Positions 6,749-15,260 are shown, counted from the stretch's first letter. The stretch is DNA of 40,262 nt from Streptomyces sp. JJ66 (GCF_019303495.1 NZ_JAEVFI010000047.1:1-40262); one strand, 5' to 3'. Translations and numbers: made by a program. The notes: generated from the letters alone by a model not told the origin.

Positions 6749-8818
6749 TCAGGGGGTCCGGGGTGCCCCGAGCAGCGGCGTCCGCACGGGTTCGGCCAGG
6801 CCCACGAAGACCACCATCTCGTGGCCGCCCGGGTTCGTCTGCAGCGGCACCGTCTCCCAGTTGTTCGCCAGCCAGACGTTCCCCGAGGGGTCGATCTGGA
6901 CGCCGGTGGCCCGGACGAGTCCGTCGCTGGTGTACCCGGTCTCCGCCGGGGAGATGGGCTGGCCGGTTTCGTGTCCCGGGGGGCACGCCGAGCGCTGGGC
7001 CCCGCACAGTTGCACCACCCGCTGGCCGCCGAAGTTGGCGACCCACACCGTGTCGGCTCCGTCCACCGCGATACCCCACGGCAGGAACAGGCCGCCGCCG
7101 GAGAACGGCTCGGCGGGCATCGACCCGTCGGGCCCGATCAGCGTCACGGAGGCCCCGTCCGCGCCCCGTTCGGCGTCCACACCCTCGGTGGGCGGCAGCT
7201 TCGGGAGGGCGTCCCCGCACGGCGGGTCGATCACGCCCGAGTTGGCGACCCACACGTTCCCCAGGCTGTCCGACGCGATGCCCATGGGAGCCAGGATCCC
7301 GCCCCCGTCCAGCGTCCGCAGCGGGCGGCCGTCAGGCGCCATCAGGAAGACGTTGTGCGAACGGTTGCCGGTGGCCCAGGCCCGGCCCCGGGTGTCCACG
7401 GTGACGTCGAACGGCTCCACCAGGTCCCCGTCCTCCGGGACGATCCGCCGCGCCCGCCCGGGTTCGCCGTCCGCGATCCGGGTGACGCTCTCGCCGCCGC
7501 AGTTGGCGACCCACACGTTGCCGTCCCGGTCGGCCGCCATGCCCTGGGGCTCGTCGATGCCGCCCGCGTGCCAGCCGTCTACCGGGGAGAGGGCCGTCCC
7601 GTCCGCCCGGAACTGCGAGACGCTGTGGTTCAGCTCATTCTGGTCCAGCTCGCAGCCACGGCCCTGGAAGCCGAAGTTGCCGACCCACACGTCTCCCCGG
7701 GGGTCCAGGGTGACGCCGAAGCCCGCCCCGTACAGCCCGCCGCCCCGGTAGGGGGCTCCGGGCGCGTCCTCCCCCGTGGGGGTGAACTTCAGCAGCTGCT
7801 CGCCGCCGCAGACCGGGGTCCGGGGGTCGCGGTCGAAGTGGTAGTTGTTGATGATCCAGGCGTTGCCGTCCGCGTCGAAGGCGAGGTTGCCCGGCCCGTT
7901 CAGCTCGTGGCCGTTGCCGTCGTAGCGCAGCGCCAGGGTCCAGGCGTCCGGCGCCGCCTCCAGCGCGGGCGTGTAGGGGCGGACGGTACGGGAGAGCGCG
8001 AACAGTTCACTGACGTCCTCCCCCGGGGCGTGCGCGATGTCCACCGCGGCCTGGAAGGTGTCGCGCGGCTCCGGGCCGCCCGCGGGCCGGGCGAGCCGGA
8101 ACAGCTCCGCGCAGGTCTCCCCGGCCACGCACCCGGCGAGCAGGTTCGCCAGTGAGTTGAAAGCCCGCCGGGTCGAGGTCTCCGCCCCGTTGGGCGGGGC
8201 GTCGAGGACGGGTGAGACCCGCCCGGTCTTGACGTCGGCGAGGTTGTGCGAGGTGGCCGCCGCGTTGTGCAGCCCCGGGTAGGAACCGGCCAGGTCAGCC
8301 CCGTGGGCGAACCGGGCCAGCGCGAACGCCGTCGCCACGGTCGTCCGCTCGTTGACGACGGTGGGCGTTGGCGAGGGCTCCGGCAGAAGCACCGAGGTCA
8401 GCCGCACCGGCTCCCGCTCGTCCCCCTGCCCGTCCCGGCCTGGCTCCTCGCGGGCGCCGCTCCGGCCCTTCTCACCGCTCTCGCTGCTCTGGGCGCTCTG
8501 GGCGCTCTGGGCAGAGGGTGCGTCCGCGACGAGGTACAGCACGGCCTCGTCGTCCTCCGGCGGACGGTAGCGCAGGGTGAACCGGCCCTCGGCGTCGCCG
8601 CGCGCCCGCCCCAGCGCCCGGGCCTGCCCGCCGCGCTCCTCTCCGGCCTGGTAGAGCGTCACCCGGGCGAACGGCACGGGGTCTTCCCCGCTGCTCACTC
8701 TCCCGGTCTGCCGCAGCTCATCGGGAGGGGCGGCTCCGTGGTCCCGTCCGGCCGAGGCCGCGGAGACCGGCAGGGTGGCTAGGAGGGCTCCAAGCAGCGC
8801 GACGGCGCTTCGGCGCAT
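6749..8818 (-). CDS. Secreted NHL/Vgb-like beta-propeller protein
   Basis: 689 residues from ATG 8818, with GAGGAAG upstream. A classical signal peptide, MRRSAVALLGALLATLPVSA, is followed by a region resembling a carboxypeptidase-regulatory-like beta-sandwich (VPFARVTLYQAG ... GRFTLRYRPP). Next is a serine/glutamine/glutamate-rich linker containing SAQSAQSAQSSES. The central part is helical (SLANLLAGCVAGETCAELF). The C-terminal half has at least six blades with the signature DxxGNVWVANxG / GDVWVGN, as in NHL repeats and virginiamycin-B-lyase-like propellers. Paired cysteines (CVAGETC, CGGEQ, CELDQ) may form disulphides outside the cell. The linker DNA has an ggcgctctg-type repeat near 8490-8512. 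Enzymatic activity cannot be told from sequence; it could be a lyase-like scaffold or a substrate-binding protein. Confidence 0.8.
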   Translation of the reverse strand: MRRSAVALLGALLATLPVSAASAGRDHGAAPPDELRQTGRVSSGEDPVPFARVTLYQAGEERGGQARALGRARGDAEGRFTLRYRPPEDDEAVLYLVADAPSAQSAQSAQSSESGEKGRSGAREEPGRDGQGDEREPVRLTSVLLPEPSPTPTVVNERTTVATAFALARFAHGADLAGSYPGLHNAAATSHNLADVKTGRVSPVLDAPPNGAETSTRRAFNSLANLLAGCVAGETCAELFRLARPAGGPEPRDTFQAAVDIAHAPGEDVSELFALSRTVRPYTPALEAAPDAWTLALRYDGNGHELNGPGNLAFDADGNAWIINNYHFDRDPRTPVCGGEQLLKFTPTGEDAPGAPYRGGGLYGAGFGVTLDPRGDVWVGNFGFQGRGCELDQNELNHSVSQFRADGTALSPVDGWHAGGIDEPQGMAADRDGNVWVANCGGESVTRIADGEPGRARRIVPEDGDLVEPFDVTVDTRGRAWATGNRSHNVFLMAPDGRPLRTLDGGGILAPMGIASDSLGNVWVANSGVIDPPCGDALPKLPPTEGVDAERGADGASVTLIGPDGSMPAEPFSGGGLFLPWGIAVDGADTVWVANFGGQRVVQLCGAQRSACPPGHETGQPISPAETGYTSDGLVRATGVQIDPSGNVWLANNWETVPLQTNPGGHEMVVFVGLAEPVRTPLLGAPRTP

Positions 8819-9051
8819 GGGCGGGTCTTCCTCTCGTCCGGGACGCGTCCGGCCGGGTCCTGGGTCGCCCGGGCCGTGCGGGACGTACGGAGGCTGCCAC
8901 GCGCGCCACCGGTCCCCGGGCACACCGGGCGCCGAATCGCCGCCGCCTCACCGGGATGGCGGCGCGGCCCGGGCGGCACGCCGTGGCGGTCGGGCCGGGC
9001 GCCCGCCCCGACCGCGCCCCCGGACGGAGGGACGTCCCCGACAATGGCGGT

Positions 9052-9402
9052 GTGCTGGAGATGACGCGAGAAGCCTTCGAGGAGCTGGTCAGTGACGCGC
9101 TGGACCAGATTCCCCCCGAACTGACCAGGATCATGGACAACGTCGCTGTCTTCGTGGAACACGAACCGCCCGCGCACGATCCGGACCTGCTCGGCCTGTA
9201 CGAGGGCACACCGCTGACCGAGCGGGGCGAGTGGTACGCGGGCGTGCTTCCGGACCGCATCACGGTCTACATGGGTCCGACCCTGCGCCTGTGCGAGACG
9301 CCCGAGGAGGTGGTGCACGAAGTCGCCACGACCGTGATCCACGAGGTGGCGCATCACTTCGGCATCGAGGACGAGCGCCTGCACGACCTGGGCTGGGGTT
9401 GA
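9052..9402 (+). CDS. Minimal zincin metallopeptidase family protein (PF06262-like)
   Basis: 116 residues from GTG 9052 (VLEMTREAFEELV); ATG 9061 three codons later is the alternative. The family consists of small proteins with an MMP-like fold. The active-site motif is complete: HEVAHHFGIED, with H97, E98, H101 and D107 as likely zinc ligands and base, close to the C-terminus as usual. The N-terminal helix (FEELVSDALDQIPPEL) and the strand MDNVAVFVEHEP are also typical. Cytosolic; substrate unknown. It is divergent from the beta-propeller gene (233 bp between starts). Confidence 0.88.
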   Translation: MLEMTREAFEELVSDALDQIPPELTRIMDNVAVFVEHEPPAHDPDLLGLYEGTPLTERGEWYAGVLPDRITVYMGPTLRLCETPEEVVHEVATTVIHEVAHHFGIEDERLHDLGWG

Positions 9403-9707
9403 GCGGCAGGCGTGTTCCGGGGGCAGCCGCGGCCGGGTAGCGGCCCGGGGCCTCCTCCCCACGACCGGTCAGCGGCGTGCCCTCGCACTTGTGCCGGACA
9501 GCTCCGGTTCGCCGCCCGGCGCAGGCCGTCCCCGCGACGCGGCGATGGTGTGCGCGAGCCGGTCGGCTCCAGCTGGACGCGGACGGGCGCCTTCGGCGTC
9601 TTCCCCAGTCGCGCGCTTCTCGCACGTCGGCTGAGGCGCTGCGCCATTGTCGGGTACCGCGCGGCGGAGCCGCATACTCGGGGCACCTGCTGGGCAAAGG
9701 GTTGCGC
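9403..9707. other. Intergenic stretch between the zincin and phosphoesterase genes
   Basis: 305 bp without a supported gene. Just after 9403 there is GC-rich imperfect dyad sequence around ccgcggccgggtagcggcc that could end the zincin transcript. Near 9670 the sequence CATACT with TTGTCG upstream is a poor promoter candidate for the next gene. Nothing else recognised. Confidence 0.5.
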
Positions 9708-11444
9708 ATGGCCCGTGCCCCGCTCCGGCTGTTCGGCGCCGCTGGCGTCCGCGCCCGCTCCGCCGTCCGCCACCTGGTCCACCAGGTCCACCAGGTCCGC
9801 CAGGTCCGCCAGAACCGCCTGGCCCGCCGCCGCCCGCCCGCCCGGGGGCCGCACCGCTCCGGGTCCCTCCCGTGGCGTCGCCGCCCCCAGCCCGTCGTGC
9901 CCGAACTGGCGCGCGACCGCCGCCGCATGCCGCACCCCTACGTCCGCGCCGCCGGGCTGCTGGCGGTCACCCTGCTCGGCGCCTGGCTCGGGCTGCTCAC
10001 GGTCGGCAACGTCCACAAACCGGTCGGGCCGATGGACACCACCATGACGCTGCGCCCCTCCGTCGTCGGCGGCACGCGCATCAACGTGCCGCCGCTGGGC
10101 GCGCTGGACCTGGAGAGCCACTACGCCCCGCTGCGCCTGGACGTGGACGTCACCCAGCTCGACCCGGAGCGCATCGGCTACCTGGTGGAGGACCCGCAGC
10201 GCTTCGCCGGGTTGCAGGACAGCGTGACCGAAGACGTCGCCGCCGGTACCCGCGACCTGGCCGTCCGCGCCTGCCTCGCCGTCGTCTTCGGCGCGACGGC
10301 GCTTTCGCTCGTGGTGTACCGCAGGCCGCGCCGGGCGCTGGCGGCCGGCGGACTGGCCCTCGTCGTCCTGGCCGCGTCCGGGGCGAGCGCGGCGGCCACC
10401 TGGAACCCGAAGGCGGTGCTGGAGCCGAGGTTCTCCGGCCTGCTCGCGGGCGCGCCCAGCCTGGTGGGCAACGCGCGCAGCATCGCCTCCGACTTCGACG
10501 TCTACCAGCGCGAGCTGGCCCAGCTGGTCACCAACGTCACCAAGCTCTACGACGCGGTCTCCACCCTGCCCACCTTCGCGCCCGACCCGTCCACGATCCG
10601 CGTCCTGCACGTCTCCGACATCCACCTCAACCCCGCCGCCTGGTCCATCGTCGAATCGCTCGTCGAGCAGTACGAGATCGACGTCATCATCGACACCGGC
10701 GACACCATGGACCACGGCACCGCCGCCGAGAACGCCTTCCTCGACCCGGCCGCCGAGCTGGGTGCCCCGTACGTGTGGGTACGCGGCAACCACGACTCGC
10801 GGACGACGCAGGAGTACCTCGCCGGGCTGGACCACGTACACGTGCTGGACGAGGGCGAGCCCGTCGAGGTGGCGGGCCTGCGCATCGCCGGTATGGGCGA
10901 CCCCCAGTTCACCCCGGACCGCTCCGTCATCGCCGCCGGTGACCCCGCCGAGCGTGCCGCGGGCGACCAGCTGGCCGCCCGCCTGCGCACCGCCCGGGCC
11001 AGCGGGCGTCCGGTGGACATCGCCATCGCCCACAACCCGGTGCTCGCCCGGCAGACCGACGGCACGGTGCCGCTCGCCCTGGCCGGGCACACCCACCACC
11101 GCAAGCAGCACGACCTGCCCCTGGGCACGCGGCTCATGGTTGAGGGCTCCACGGGCGGCGGCGGGCTGCGCGCGGTGGAGGGCGAGGTCCCGGAGAAGGT
11201 CAGCGCGTCCGTCCTCTACCTCAGCCAGGACACGCGGCAGCTCCAGGCGTGGGACGAGATCACCCTCGGCGGTCTCGGCCTCACCACCGCCGAGGTCACC
11301 CGCCACCTGGTGGACGACCCCCTCCCCACCCCCGGCCCCTCCAGCACACCGAGCCCGTCCACCACCCCGACGCCGGACCCCTCCACCACCCCGTCCCGCG
11401 AGCCCTCCCCGTCCCCCACCCCGACCGCGGTCGCGTCCCCCTGA
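9708..11444 (+). CDS. Membrane-anchored metallophosphoesterase
   Basis: 578 residues from ATG 9708, with AAAGGG upstream. The N-terminus is basic and contains a VHQVHQVRQVRQ repeat encoded by a caccaggtc-type DNA repeat at about 9777-9812. Three membrane helices follow (about 81-100, 185-204, 210-230). The calcineurin-like phosphoesterase domain then shows every metal-binding block: VSDIHLN (D304, H306), DTGDTMDHG (D332), GNHD (360-363), AHNP (H442) and GHTHH (460-464). The tail (about 545-578) is a T/S/P repeat, probably a spacer in or through the wall. It hydrolyses a phospho-ester or nucleotide substrate outside or at the membrane; the substrate is not evident. The layout resembles streptomycete 'metallophosphoesterase' membrane proteins next to the tRNA cluster. 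Confidence 0.9.
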   Translation: MARAPLRLFGAAGVRARSAVRHLVHQVHQVRQVRQNRLARRRPPARGPHRSGSLPWRRRPQPVVPELARDRRRMPHPYVRAAGLLAVTLLGAWLGLLTVGNVHKPVGPMDTTMTLRPSVVGGTRINVPPLGALDLESHYAPLRLDVDVTQLDPERIGYLVEDPQRFAGLQDSVTEDVAAGTRDLAVRACLAVVFGATALSLVVYRRPRRALAAGGLALVVLAASGASAAATWNPKAVLEPRFSGLLAGAPSLVGNARSIASDFDVYQRELAQLVTNVTKLYDAVSTLPTFAPDPSTIRVLHVSDIHLNPAAWSIVESLVEQYEIDVIIDTGDTMDHGTAAENAFLDPAAELGAPYVWVRGNHDSRTTQEYLAGLDHVHVLDEGEPVEVAGLRIAGMGDPQFTPDRSVIAAGDPAERAAGDQLAARLRTARASGRPVDIAIAHNPVLARQTDGTVPLALAGHTHHRKQHDLPLGTRLMVEGSTGGGGLRAVEGEVPEKVSASVLYLSQDTRQLQAWDEITLGGLGLTTAEVTRHLVDDPLPTPGPSSTPSPSTTPTPDPSTTPSREPSPSPTPTAVASP

Positions 11445-11462
11445 CCACGCCCGCCATCCGTT

Positions 11463-11492
11463 TTGGCGAACCGTCCCGCTATCCCATATGCT
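11463..11492 (+). promoter_or_regulatory. Promoter of the tRNA-Glu/Asp/Phe array
   Basis: TTGGCG, an 18-bp spacer, TATGCT; predicted start near 11499, about 40 bp before tRNA-Glu. This is the best -35/-10 pair in the gap after the phosphoesterase gene. Confidence 0.55.
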
Positions 11493-11537
11493 TCTCACGT
11501 CCCCGACGCGCTGACGAAGCGCCCAGGTGGGCCATCA

Positions 11538-11610
11538 GCCCTCATCGTCTAGTGGCCCAGGACGCCGCCCTTTCAAGGCGGTAGCACGGGTTCGAATCCC
11601 GTTGGGGGCA
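11538..11610 (+). tRNA. tRNA-Glu (anticodon TTC)
   Basis: 73 nt. Acceptor GCCCTCA pairs with TGGGGGC, anticodon stem CCGCC/GGCGG with loop CTTTCAA (TTC), T-arm ACGGGTTCGAATCCCGT, discriminator A. CCA is not encoded. First gene of a three-tRNA array. Confidence 0.97.
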
Positions 11611-11648
11611 CGCACCACCCTGTGCGGGAGTGACTCTCGCACACACCT

Positions 11649-11723
11649 GGTCCTGTGGAGCAGTTTGGAGTGCTCGCCACCCTGTCAAGGTGGAGGCCGC
11701 GGGTTCAAATCCCGTCAGGACCG
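11649..11723 (+). tRNA. tRNA-Asp (anticodon GTC), copy 1
   Basis: 75 nt. Acceptor GGTCCTG pairs with CAGGACC, anticodon stem CCACC/GGTGG with loop CTGTCAA (GTC), T-arm CGGGTTCAAATCCCG, discriminator G, no encoded CCA. Identical over its length to the copy at 19543-19617. Confidence 0.97.
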
Positions 11724-11750
11724 CTTGCAGATCGCCACGGCGAACTGCGT

Positions 11751-11827
11751 GGCTGGGTAGCTCAGTTGGTACGAGCGATCGCCTGAAAAGCGATAGGTCG
11801 CCGGTTCGATCCCGGCCCCAGCCACCA
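11751..11827 (+). tRNA. tRNA-Phe (anticodon GAA), CCA encoded
   Basis: Acceptor GGCTGGG pairs with CCCAGCC, anticodon stem TCGCC/AGCGA region with loop CTGAAAA (GAA), T-arm CCGGTTCGATCCCGG, discriminator A, and CCA encoded at 11825-11827. Last gene of the array. Confidence 0.96.
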
Positions 11828-11832
11828 GAGAT

Positions 11833-11864
11833 GACGTCCCGAACGGCATGCCGTCCGGGACGTC
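11833..11864 (+). terminator. Terminator of the tRNA array
   Basis: Perfect 8-bp inverted repeat gacgtccc / gggacgtc around a G/C-rich loop, six bases after the tRNA-Phe CCA. It may also serve the converging Uma2 gene. Confidence 0.65.
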
Positions 11865-11927
11865 GTCGTATGCGGACCCCGGCACTCGGTCAACGACGGC
11901 TGTCCAGGGCCTCCCGGGACAGAACAC

Positions 11928-12590
11928 CTAGAACGCCAGGTCCTCCCAGGCGACACTCAGGGCGAAGGGTTCGGGGAACTCGATACCGAGGCCGTCCGGC
12001 TCCCACTCGCCGACGGCTACGTACACCGAGGGGCGCAGCGGCTTCACGGTGAGCCCGGACCGGTCGATGGTGACCAGCTCGTACGCCCGCACGGAGGTGA
12101 CGTCCCAGGTCGCGCCCGAGTCGAGCTCGATCTCCCAGTACCAGGGGATGGCCGCCTCCGCGTAGCGGTCCATCTTCCACTGCCTGCGCCTCGGGGGGTC
12201 CGAGCCGGAGAGCACCTCGCCCACCAGGACGGCGTCCGTGGCGAAGGTGTCAGCTCCACGGGGCAGGCAACGGCGGACCAGGAAGTCGGGAGTGAGGAAG
12301 CTGGACTTGTCGGGCGTGAAGAAGACGTTGGTCTCCACCTCGACCTGCCAGCAGCGCTCGTCCCCGCCGGTGTTCTCCCCCCGCATGGCGCGGCGGGCCG
12401 CGACCTCAAGCGCGTTGCGCATGCGCACGGCGAAACGCTGGTGCTCCAGCGGGCCGCGCCTGCTCCACACCACCCTGCGCTGCCAGAGCTCGATCCCCTC
12501 GGCGACGCCGTCCGGAAGCTGCTGGAGCTCCTCCCAGCTCAGCATCTCGGGCAGGTGGAATTCGGCCCCCTCCTCTGCGCCCGCTGACAT
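11928..12590 (-). CDS. Uma2-family putative endonuclease (PD-(D/E)xK fold)
   Basis: 220 residues from ATG 12590, with GGAGG just upstream. The Uma2 (DUF820) layout is clear: LPEMLSWEELQQLPDG at the N-terminus, VETNVFFTPDKSSFLTPDFLV with the catalytic aspartate (about D102), LVGEVLSGSDPPRRR with E125, and WKMDRYAEAAIPWYWEIEL with a lysine at about 139 and the usual YAE..IPxYW signature. Members of this family are abundant in cyanobacteria and Streptomyces. They have a nuclease fold, but their role is not settled. It follows the ATPase gene on the same strand after 191 bp and is part of an accessory cluster beside tRNAs. Confidence 0.9.
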   Translation of the reverse strand: MSAGAEEGAEFHLPEMLSWEELQQLPDGVAEGIELWQRRVVWSRRGPLEHQRFAVRMRNALEVAARRAMRGENTGGDERCWQVEVETNVFFTPDKSSFLTPDFLVRRCLPRGADTFATDAVLVGEVLSGSDPPRRRQWKMDRYAEAAIPWYWEIELDSGATWDVTSVRAYELVTIDRSGLTVKPLRPSVYVAVGEWEPDGLGIEFPEPFALSVAWEDLAF

Positions 12591-12781
12591 GCCGCCTCCA
12601 CTGTTCGCGCTGCCCGCCAGAGCCACGGTAGTGGACGGTGTAGGCGCCGGAAACCTACTCCGGGCAGCTCGGGCGGCATGCCGGGTGTTCCCCGGATTTG
12701 ATGTGCCGACGTGACCGGAGTTACGCAAGCAACGATCACGGAAGGAGGAACCGGGGGCTCCGGGCTGAGGTCTCCCGGCCG

Positions 12782-14365
12782 TCAGGCGCGCAACAGGGTG
12801 ACGGTGCGTCCGGAGGGCGTGGTCTGCTGCGAGAAGGCGGTGCGCTCGTGGACCGGGGCTGCCTGCGGGCGGGTGTCGAAGACGACGAGGGTGCCCGTGG
12901 ACAGTTCCATGCGGTCCAGGTAGTCGTCCAGCTGTGCCAGCCCCTCGGCGAGGGGGTCGGTACGGCCCTGACGCCACACCTTCAGCTCCAGCGCCTCGCG
13001 CTGCACCGCCCGCGAACCGTCGGCAGCGGTGTACGGCTGGCGGATCAGCAGGTCCACGCGCCGTCGGCCGACCCCGTACTCCCGGTCGAGGAAACCCGCC
13101 CCGTTCACAATCCGGTGCAGGTAAGCCATCATCACCAGCTGTGCTGCGGCCTCCGGGTAGGTGGAGGTGGTGGCGAGGATCTCGCCGTTCTCCCGCCAGA
13201 ACTCGGCGAAGGAGCGCAGCAGCCTGTCCGCGTCGATCCGGCCGTCCGGCAGCCGGAAACTGCTGGGAGCGGCGGTGATGACCGATTCCGTCCTGGCACC
13301 CAGGACGCGGACAATGACCTCTTTGTAGATCGGGTTGGCCACCCGTACCGGTGAATCCGTGGCGATCAGACCCAGGTCGCGGACATAGGCCAGGTCGTCG
13401 TCGTAGGTGCTCGCGTCCTGCGGCAGCTCTCCCGCGATCAGCGGTTGGATCACCCGCCGCACCCGGTCTTCTCCCAGCCTGGCGGCCAGCGAGTCCAGGT
13501 GCGTGGCGCGCGCCAGGATCAGCCGTTCCTTCGCCTCCTCCACGTGCTCGGCCGTGATCGGCTCGGTCTGCGGGACCCGCATCCCTCTGGTGATCTCGTA
13601 GGCCAGGGCGTTGACCAGCCAGGGCTGGCCCTGGGTGCACCAAAACGCGCGCCGGAGCGCGTCCGGGAGGAACCGCTGCCCGGTGGCGGCGGTGTGCTGC
13701 CCGTACAGCTCGGCGACCTCGGCTTCGGTGAAGTCACCCAGCCGCAGCGACGCGACCTTGATATTGAACGGACTCGACGTCCCCAGCCTGCCCGGGTCCC
13801 CGCCCGAGGCCGCCTTGTAGTCGCGCACGTCGCGCAGTCCGCACAGCACCACCGAGTGCGGGAACTGATCGCGCACGGCGGTATAGCCGTCCCGCAGCTG
13901 GCGCAGCACACTGCGCAGGCTCTCCCCCCGCAGCGCGTCGATCTCGTCGAAGAACAGCACCACCGGACGCGGGCAGCTCCGCGCCCACTCTGTCAGCCCC
14001 CGCGCGAGCCGGGCCCCGGGCACCGCGTCGGGCCAGGGGGCGGGCGGCGCGAGTTCGTCGGGAAACCAGTCGGCCTCCGCCGACCGCCGGATCGCCTCCA
14101 GTACCAGTTTCTCCGCCTGGCCGTAGTCCTCCCCGGCAGGCTCGGCCGTCTCGCAGGAGAACCGCAGCGCCGCGTACCGGCCCGAGACCGTCAGATCCTG
14201 GGCCAGCGCCGCCAGCGCCGTGGTCTTGCCGGTCTGCCGGGGCGCGTGCACCACGAAATACTGGCCTACGTCCACGATCTCGCGGGCCTGCGGCAGCCGC
14301 TCCTGGGCCGACAGCATGTAGTGACGCGTGGGGAGACACGGCCCCGCCGTGTTGAAGTAACGCAC
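12782..14365 (-). CDS. AAA-family ATPase with C-terminal PD-(D/E)xK-like region
   Basis: 527 residues from GTG 14365 (MRYFNTAGPC), chosen because the N-terminus matches the usual start of this AAA-like family; no strong ribosome site is seen. Walker A is HAPRQTGKTT (40-49) and Walker B is VVLFFDEIDAL (D140, E141). A winged-helix-like region follows (ELYGQHTAATGQRFLPDALRRAF, QPWLVNALAYEI). The C-terminal part contains GRRRVDLLIRQPY and EALELKVW, which fit the D...ExK core of a nuclease fold (D438, E460, K462). This architecture, an NTP-driven module joined to a nuclease-like domain, is common in mobile or defence genes of unknown mechanism. It lies between YefM/YoeB and Uma2, all on the minus strand. 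Confidence 0.85.
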   Translation of the reverse strand: MRYFNTAGPCLPTRHYMLSAQERLPQAREIVDVGQYFVVHAPRQTGKTTALAALAQDLTVSGRYAALRFSCETAEPAGEDYGQAEKLVLEAIRRSAEADWFPDELAPPAPWPDAVPGARLARGLTEWARSCPRPVVLFFDEIDALRGESLRSVLRQLRDGYTAVRDQFPHSVVLCGLRDVRDYKAASGGDPGRLGTSSPFNIKVASLRLGDFTEAEVAELYGQHTAATGQRFLPDALRRAFWCTQGQPWLVNALAYEITRGMRVPQTEPITAEHVEEAKERLILARATHLDSLAARLGEDRVRRVIQPLIAGELPQDASTYDDDLAYVRDLGLIATDSPVRVANPIYKEVIVRVLGARTESVITAAPSSFRLPDGRIDADRLLRSFAEFWRENGEILATTSTYPEAAAQLVMMAYLHRIVNGAGFLDREYGVGRRRVDLLIRQPYTAADGSRAVQREALELKVWRQGRTDPLAEGLAQLDDYLDRMELSTGTLVVFDTRPQAAPVHERTAFSQQTTPSGRTVTLLRA

Positions 14366-14554
14366 GCCACAGACGCTATCCGACAGCACCGACAACAGCG
14401 CTGGGCGAGTGCCAGGGCTCTGCCACAGCGGAGCGTCGAGAATCCCCAGGCTGTTTTCGGGTTCCGGTCTCGTTAACGCGGTAGGGGATGCCCACCGCCC
14501 CACGCGTGTGCAGGTGCCCGGTCGGCTCGGGCAGGCCGGTCCTGCGGCCGTGCC

Positions 14555-14818
14555 TCACCTTTCGTAGTGGTAGCGGCACGCTACGACGTGGATGACGTCG
14601 TCCTCGTCGATGCGGTACACCAGCCGGTGCTCGGAGGTGATGCGACGCGACCAGTAGCCGGAGAGGTCGTTGCGCAGGGGCTCGGGCTTGCCGATCCCCT
14701 CATGCCCCTGGCGCTCGATGTCAGCGATGAGCTGGTTGATCCGCTTGAGCAGTTTTCGGTCGTTCGCCTGCCACCACAGGTAGTCGTTCCAGCCGTCGTC
14801 GAGGAACAGCACCTTCAC
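14555..14818 (-). CDS. yoeB: YoeB-type mRNA interferase toxin
   Basis: 87 residues from GTG 14818, the typical Txe/YoeB size. Recognisable stretches: MKVLFLDDGWNDYLWWQAND, LIADIERQGHEGIGKPEPL, LSGYWSRRITSEHRLVYRI and the C-terminal CRYHYER. The conserved E, R, H and terminal Y residues form the ribosome-dependent RNase site. It cleaves mRNA in the ribosomal A site when freed from its antitoxin. The start overlaps the antitoxin stop (GTGA), the normal arrangement that keeps toxin below antitoxin. Confidence 0.95.
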   Translation of the reverse strand: MKVLFLDDGWNDYLWWQANDRKLLKRINQLIADIERQGHEGIGKPEPLRNDLSGYWSRRITSEHRLVYRIDEDDVIHVVACRYHYER

Positions 14819-15096
14819 GCGGCACCCTGGCCAGAGGGGTCCTCGGATTCGACCAGCGCGCGGACGGTGCCCCCGCCCGCCCGGTCCTGCTCGATGGACC
14901 TGCGCAGCCGCTCCGCCATCGCAGGTGACCTCAGGAGGTAGTCGGTCTCCTTCAGCGCTTCGTAGTCGGCAAGGGAGACGACCACCATCGGCTCATGACC
15001 AGCCCGGGTGATCACCAACTCCTCGGCGTCGTTCTCGACCGCGTCGAGGGCGTCGGCAAGGCCAGCACGCAGTTCGGTGACGCTCATCGTCTTCAT
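14815..15096 (-). CDS. yefM: YefM/Phd-type antitoxin
   Basis: 93 residues from ATG 15096 (MKTMSVTELRAGL). GTG 15105 and ATG 15087 are possible alternatives. The N-terminal DNA-binding part has the Phd/YefM signature VTELRAGLADALDAVENDAEELVITRAGHEPMVVVSLADYEAL (about 5-47). The C-terminal tail is disordered and toxin-neutralising. It represses its own operon with the toxin as co-repressor; the candidate operator at 15099-15116 overlaps the start region, so the transcript probably has little or no leader. Confidence 0.94.
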   Translation of the reverse strand: MKTMSVTELRAGLADALDAVENDAEELVITRAGHEPMVVVSLADYEALKETDYLLRSPAMAERLRRSIEQDRAGGGTVRALVESEDPSGQGAA

Positions 15097-15098
15097 GA

Positions 15099-15116
15099 TG
15101 TACACGATAACGTACA
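15099..15116 (-). promoter_or_regulatory. Candidate YefM-YoeB operator
   Basis: On the minus strand TGTACG-TTATCG-TGTACA: two copies of the TGTACA core with 12-bp centre-to-centre spacing, immediately upstream of the antitoxin start. The TGTACA core and this spacing match the operator published for E. coli yefM-yoeB. Confidence 0.7.
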
Positions 15117-15260
15117 GAACAAGGCCAGGCCCGGCTCCCCGGCCGTGCTGCCGGAACGCTCCCCGGGCGCGCCGAGTGCGGCGCCGGGGCGGGGCGCTCC
15201 GGGGCCGGGTGCGGAACTCGGTCGCGGGGGATCTCGTCGGGGTGGGATGCTGGGGGACGT

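Noticed and set aside
12711..12726. GTGACCGGAGTTACG, similar to the dyad at 19880-19893
   Set aside because: Only loosely similar and imperfect as a palindrome; two chance-like occurrences are not enough to call a regulator site.
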